Of a stretch of DNA of 9,834 nt, positions 7,205-9,834 are shown one piece after another (position 1 is the stretch's first letter; each line of letters opens with the position of its first letter). The translations under genes and the position numbers were made by a program. The notes under the pieces were generated by a model, which did no database searches, was not told the DNA's origin, and saw only the letters and a list, made by a program, of their open reading frames with translations. This DNA is from AP-15 sp035503615 (GTDB lineage: Bacteria; Pseudomonadota; Alphaproteobacteria; ATCC43930; CGMCC-115725): the NCBI GenBank assembly GCA_035503615.1, contig DATJTI010000101.1:1-9834 (forward strand), written 5' to 3'.

Positions 7205-8025
7205 TCCGCCGCCTCCCGCTGCAGGCCGCCGCCGAGATAGGCGCGGATCACCTCCGGGTGGCGCTGGATCTCGGCGGGTGTGCCATCGGCGATCTTGCGG
7301 CCCTGATCGAGCACGCAAACCCGCTCGGAGATGTCCATCACCACCGCCATGTCGTGCTCGATCAGGATGATCGTCGTGCCCCATTCCCGGTTCACCTCGA
7401 GAATGAAGCGCGCCATGTCCTCCTTTTCTTCCTGGTTCATCCCGCCCATCGGCTCGTCGAGCAACAGCACCTTCGGGTCGAGCGCCAATGCCCGGCCGAG
7501 CTCGACGCGTTTGCGCAAGCCATAGGCGAGCCCGCTGGTCGGCTGCTTGCGCAGATCCTCGAGCTCGAGCAATTCGATCAGCTCTTCGACCCGGGCACGG
7601 TGCCGCACCTCCTCGCGCTGCGCCGGTCCCCAATAGAGGAACGAGGACAGGATCCCAGCGCGCATGCGGACATGCCGGCCGAGCATGATGTTGTCGAGCA
7701 CGGTCATGCCGCTGAACAGCGCGATGTTCTGAAAGGTGCGGGCGATGCCGAGTGCTGCGATCCCGGACGGGCGGGTGCCGGTCACGTCGCGGCCTTCGAA
7801 CCGGATCGCGCCGCTGTCCGGCCGGTAGAAGCCGCTGATGATGTTGAGAAGCGAGGTCTTGCCGGCGCCGTTCGGGCCGATGATCGAGGTGAGCCCGCCG
7901 CGCCGTACCGAGAACGACACGTCGGCGACCGCCCGCACCCCGCCAAAATGCTTCGACACCCCGGAAACCGCGAGCACGACATCGCCGCCCGCGGCAGCCG
8001 CCTGGCTGCTCACCCCGCCCGACAC
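7201..8025 (-). CDS. livG: LivG-type ABC transporter ATP-binding protein
   Basis: The 274-residue ATPase drives an HAAT-family importer. It shows VSKHFGGVRAVADVSF at 23-38, Walker A GPNGAGKTS (50-58), the Q-loop ARTFQNIALFSGMTVLDN, a signature GLAYGLRKRVELGRAL in place of canonical LSGGQ, Walker B VLLLDEPMGGMN, and the switch histidine in ILIEHDMAVVMDIS. The DEPMxGMNQEEKEDMARFI stretch is, from memory, typical of LivG proteins encoded beside an acyl-CoA synthetase. The start is uncertain: GTG at 8025 follows GGACGGGACC and leaves a short 15-residue lead; GTG at 8013 is also possible. An ATG at 8214 would add 63 residues of low-complexity Ala/Arg-rich sequence unlike the family, so I reject it. 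It is the first gene of the unit, overlapping the synthetase by 4 bp. A second ATPase, LivF, is not in the window. Confidence 0.93.
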   Translation of the reverse strand: MSGGVSSQAAAAGGDVVLAVSGVSKHFGGVRAVADVSFSVRRGGLTSIIGPNGAGKTSLLNIISGFYRPDSGAIRFEGRDVTGTRPSGIAALGIARTFQNIALFSGMTVLDNIMLGRHVRMRAGILSSFLYWGPAQREEVRHRARVEELIELLELEDLRKQPTSGLAYGLRKRVELGRALALDPKVLLLDEPMGGMNQEEKEDMARFILEVNREWGTTIILIEHDMAVVMDISERVCVLDQGRKIADGTPAEIQRHPEVIRAYLGGGLQREAAE

Positions 8026-8223
8026 GGTCCCGTCCGCATATTCTCGCCTGCCCAGAGCCGCCGATGCCGAGCGCCAGCGCTGCCATGATCCGGCGGCGTC
8101 ATGATGCTGACGCGCGGCAGCCAATGCAACCGCTTCCACAGCTCTTGCGGGAGATGCGGCACCCGTGAAACGATCGGCCGAAACGATCGGCGCTGCGCTC
8201 CTCGCCGGCGGCATGGTGACGAT
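8026..8223. promoter_or_regulatory. Divergent gap between livG and the CobW gene
   Basis: This 198-bp region should hold promoters for the transporter unit leftward and the CobW gene rightward. Frames from both genes stay open across part of it, which is expected at this GC content. The distinctive element is a tandem 13-bp duplication at 8167-8191. I do not see a clear sigma-70 hexamer pair, a Zur-like AT-rich palindrome or a cobalamin riboswitch. Confidence 0.4.
8167..8191. repeat. Tandem duplication upstream of the CobW gene
   Basis: GAAACGATCGGC occurs at 8167-8178 and again at 8180-8191, a period of 13 bp. Each copy holds the palindrome CGATCG, so two such palindromes lie 13 bp apart. 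The pair ends 32 bases before the CobW ATG and is about 140-165 bases from the livG start. It could be a regulator-binding pair or a slippage duplication. Confidence 0.6.
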
Positions 8224-9228
8224 ATGTCGGAACCGGAAACCCTGCCGATCACGCTGTTGACCGGCTTTCTCGGCAGCGGCAAGACGACGCTCTTGCGACG
8301 CGCGCTGGTGTCACCGTTGCTCGCCGACACCGCGGTCGTCATCAACGAGATCGGTGAGATCGCGATCGACCATCATCTCGTCGATTTTGTCGCGGGCGAT
8401 GTCGTCGAGCTGCCGGGCGGCTGCCTGTGCTGCGCGATGCGAGAAGATCTGGCGCGCACCTTGCGCGGCCTGATCGACCGGCGCATGACGGGCGCTGTTC
8501 GGCCATTCCGCCGCGTCGTCGTCGAGACCACCGGTCTCGCCGACCCCGCGCCGATCCTCTACACGCTCGGCGCCGAGCCGATGCTCGATCACACTTTGCA
8601 TTTGGCCGCCATCGTCACGCTGGTCGATGCATTGAGCGGCGCCGACACCCTCGACCGCTTTGCCGAGGCGGCGCGCCAGGTCGCACTCGCCGATCGGCTG
8701 GTCATCAGCAAGACCGATCTCGTCCCGTCCGGCGCCGCGCTGATCGCCCGGCTCGACCGGCTCAATCCGCGCGCACCGCGGATTTTGGCGGCCGCGGCCG
8801 AAGACCCCGGCATGTTGCTGTTCGCTGCCGGCGGCAGCGCCATGCCGAACCCCGCCGCGGCCGAAGCCCAGCCGCATGCCGCGCACAGCCACGGGATCAG
8901 CAGCTTCACGATCAGCCTCGGCGGCCAGTTCAGCCGGCTCGATTTCGCCCGCGCGCTGGGCGGGCTCGCCCGTAGCCGCGGCTACGACCTGCTGCGCGTC
9001 AAGGGGATCGTGTGCTTCTCCGACCGGCCGCAGCGCCCGGCGGTGGTGCAGGCGGCGCAGCACGCGATGTTCGCCCCGGAATGGCTCGACCGCTGGCCGC
9101 CAGGCTGGCCAACCGACCGCCACGGCAGCCGCAATCGGCTCGTCTTTGTCGTGCACGACATCGGCCTCGCCGACATCCTCGACCATTTCGCCTTTGCCGC
9201 AGCCGCGCCGTGGCCGGGCGACGGGTAA
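8224..9228 (+). CDS. CobW/COG0523 family GTPase, putative metallochaperone
   Basis: The 334-residue protein belongs to the G3E COG0523 GTPases, which insert or traffic metals such as zinc or cobalt. Motifs are Walker A TGFLGSGKTT (13-22), NEIGEIAID (41-49, usually NEFGE), the metal-binding CxCC as GGCLCCAMR (65-73), Walker B ETTGLADPAPI (101-111), and the guanine-specificity motif SKTD (162-165). A short His-bearing linker, PHAAHSHG (217-224), precedes a CobW C-terminal domain ending in W-rich sequence. I start at ATG 8224 because Walker A then lies 12 residues in, as usual, with GGTGA four bases upstream; the frame opens earlier at 8101 but that extension is Arg/Cys-rich and unlike the family. 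No cobalamin, nitrile hydratase or zinc-transport gene is near, so the metal client is unknown. Confidence 0.93.
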   Translation: MSEPETLPITLLTGFLGSGKTTLLRRALVSPLLADTAVVINEIGEIAIDHHLVDFVAGDVVELPGGCLCCAMREDLARTLRGLIDRRMTGAVRPFRRVVVETTGLADPAPILYTLGAEPMLDHTLHLAAIVTLVDALSGADTLDRFAEAARQVALADRLVISKTDLVPSGAALIARLDRLNPRAPRILAAAAEDPGMLLFAAGGSAMPNPAAAEAQPHAAHSHGISSFTISLGGQFSRLDFARALGGLARSRGYDLLRVKGIVCFSDRPQRPAVVQAAQHAMFAPEWLDRWPPGWPTDRHGSRNRLVFVVHDIGLADILDHFAFAAAAPWPGDG

Positions 9229-9246
9229 TTCGCATCAGCACCATCC

Positions 9247-9834
9247 CTATAAGCGGTAGAATTTGCTTGCAGTGCCGGCGAACAGCGCCCGCTTCTCGGC
9301 CGGCGAGCAACCGCTGCTGATGCGCTTGAAGGCGTTCCACAGCACGGCATAGCCGCAGCTGCCCTTGTCCACCGGGAAATTGCTCTCGAACATCGCCCGC
9401 TCGACGCCGAACGCGGTGATGCAGGCCTCGATATAGGGACGCCACGCCGCGGCCAGCTCCTCTGAGCTCGGCGGCAGCTCATGGGTGTGCACATCGAAGC
9501 CGAACATCCGCATGCCGAGCCCGCCGAGCTTGATGTGCATGTTGGGGCAGGCCGCAAGCTCGCCGATCCGCGCACGCCATTCGGCGAAGACCTCGTCGCG
9601 CCGGCCGGCATAGGGGCCGAGACCGATCGCACCACCGACATGGTCGAGCACGATCTGCGTCTCGGGGAAGGCGCGCGCCAGTTCGACGAGCTCACCGAGT
9701 TGGGTGTGGTAGGCCCAGGCATCGAAACCGAGCCCGAGCGGCGCCAGTCGCGCGAACCCCGCCCGCACCTGCGGGTTCGCCAAGAGCCCGGCCGGCCGGC
9801 TGACCATCGAGCCCCAGGCCGCCTGGTCCGGGTC
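9247..9834 (-). CDS. Amidohydrolase-2 family metal-dependent hydrolase (partial, N-terminus beyond right edge)
   Basis: The visible 195 residues are the C-terminal part of an Amidohydro_2 TIM-barrel protein, a group including 2-pyrone-4,6-dicarboxylate lactonase and related hydrolases or decarboxylases. Motifs are FDAWAYH (37-43 of the visible part), IVLDHVGG (61-68), a GPYAGRRDEVFAEWR segment, IKLGGLGM, PPSSEELAAAWRPYIE, and ESNFPVDKGSCGY (from 150), whose Asp fits the conserved metal or catalytic aspartate. The frame is open to base 9834, so the ATG at 9807 is internal and not the start. The stop lies 18 bp from the CobW stop, the genes being convergent. Family members often act on lactones or aromatic ring-cleavage products, but no pathway neighbours are visible. 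Confidence 0.9.
   Translation of the reverse strand, partial: DPDQAAWGSMVSRPAGLLANPQVRAGFARLAPLGLGFDAWAYHTQLGELVELARAFPETQIVLDHVGGAIGLGPYAGRRDEVFAEWRARIGELAACPNMHIKLGGLGMRMFGFDVHTHELPPSSEELAAAWRPYIEACITAFGVERAMFESNFPVDKGSCGYAVLWNAFKRISSGCSPAEKRALFAGTASKFYRL

Noticed and set aside
5849..7240. A 463-residue plus-strand open frame opposite the ligase.
   Set aside because: Its composition mirrors the complement of the ligase codons and it has no start signal or motifs.
7205..8086. A frame continuous with the acyl-CoA synthetase extends upstream to 8086, as if the ligase were 944 residues long.
   Set aside because: This part overlaps livG in another frame, is Arg/Gly-rich and has no family resemblance; the GTG at 7204 has a good ribosome site and matches the ligase N-terminus.
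8101..8223. Possible N-terminal extension of the CobW protein with several cysteines.
   Set aside because: The extension is unlike the family, lacks a ribosome site and covers the tandem repeat; ATG 8224 gives the normal distance to Walker A.

Overview
The window is dense, high-GC bacterial DNA. Codon choice (G/C third positions throughout), the gene families and the strand layout suggest an alphaproteobacterium of the Rhizobiales/Rhodospirillales sort; this is inference from style, since no rRNA or other marker gene is present. Nine protein genes cover almost all of it, two of them cut by the window edges. I see no RNA genes, insertion sequences, CRISPR arrays, att sites or phage genes. No stretch over 200 bases lacks a gene.

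Layout, left to right. (1) 1-575 (-) is the N-terminal part of an N-formylglutamate amidohydrolase-family gene running off the left edge. It diverges from (2) 709-1689 (+), an aldo/keto reductase. (3) 3450-1763 (-) is a two-gene unit: a ROK-family kinase of the polyphosphate-glucokinase type, then a DUF2272 lipoprotein with a papain/NlpC-CHAP-like look. (4) 3584-4342 (+) is a FkbM-type methyltransferase, divergent from the kinase. (5) 8025-4346 (-) is a tight three-gene unit: a LivG-type ABC ATPase, a long-chain-type acyl-CoA synthetase overlapping it by 4 bp (GTGA), and a LivH-type permease 3 bp further on. (6) 8224-9228 (+) is a CobW/COG0523 metallochaperone GTPase, divergent from livG. (7) 9247-9834 (-) is an amidohydrolase-2 family enzyme cut by the right edge.

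The livG-synthetase-livH block is the one clear functional unit: an importer of the branched-chain amino acid (HAAT) family with a ligase that makes a CoA thioester, so the imported compound is probably a carboxylic acid. The usual partners livM, the periplasmic binding protein and livF are not here. The block ends at the stop of an intact livH, 3 bp from the stop of the convergent methyltransferase gene. The most notable non-coding signals are two perfect tandem duplications in divergent gene gaps: a 17-bp palindromic unit just 5' of the kinase ribosome-binding site and a 13-bp unit upstream of the CobW gene. I found no convincing evidence of a wholly new system; the points worth a second look are the incomplete transporter, the serine-for-cysteine DUF2272 lipoprotein beside a sugar-kinase-like gene, and the tandem repeats.
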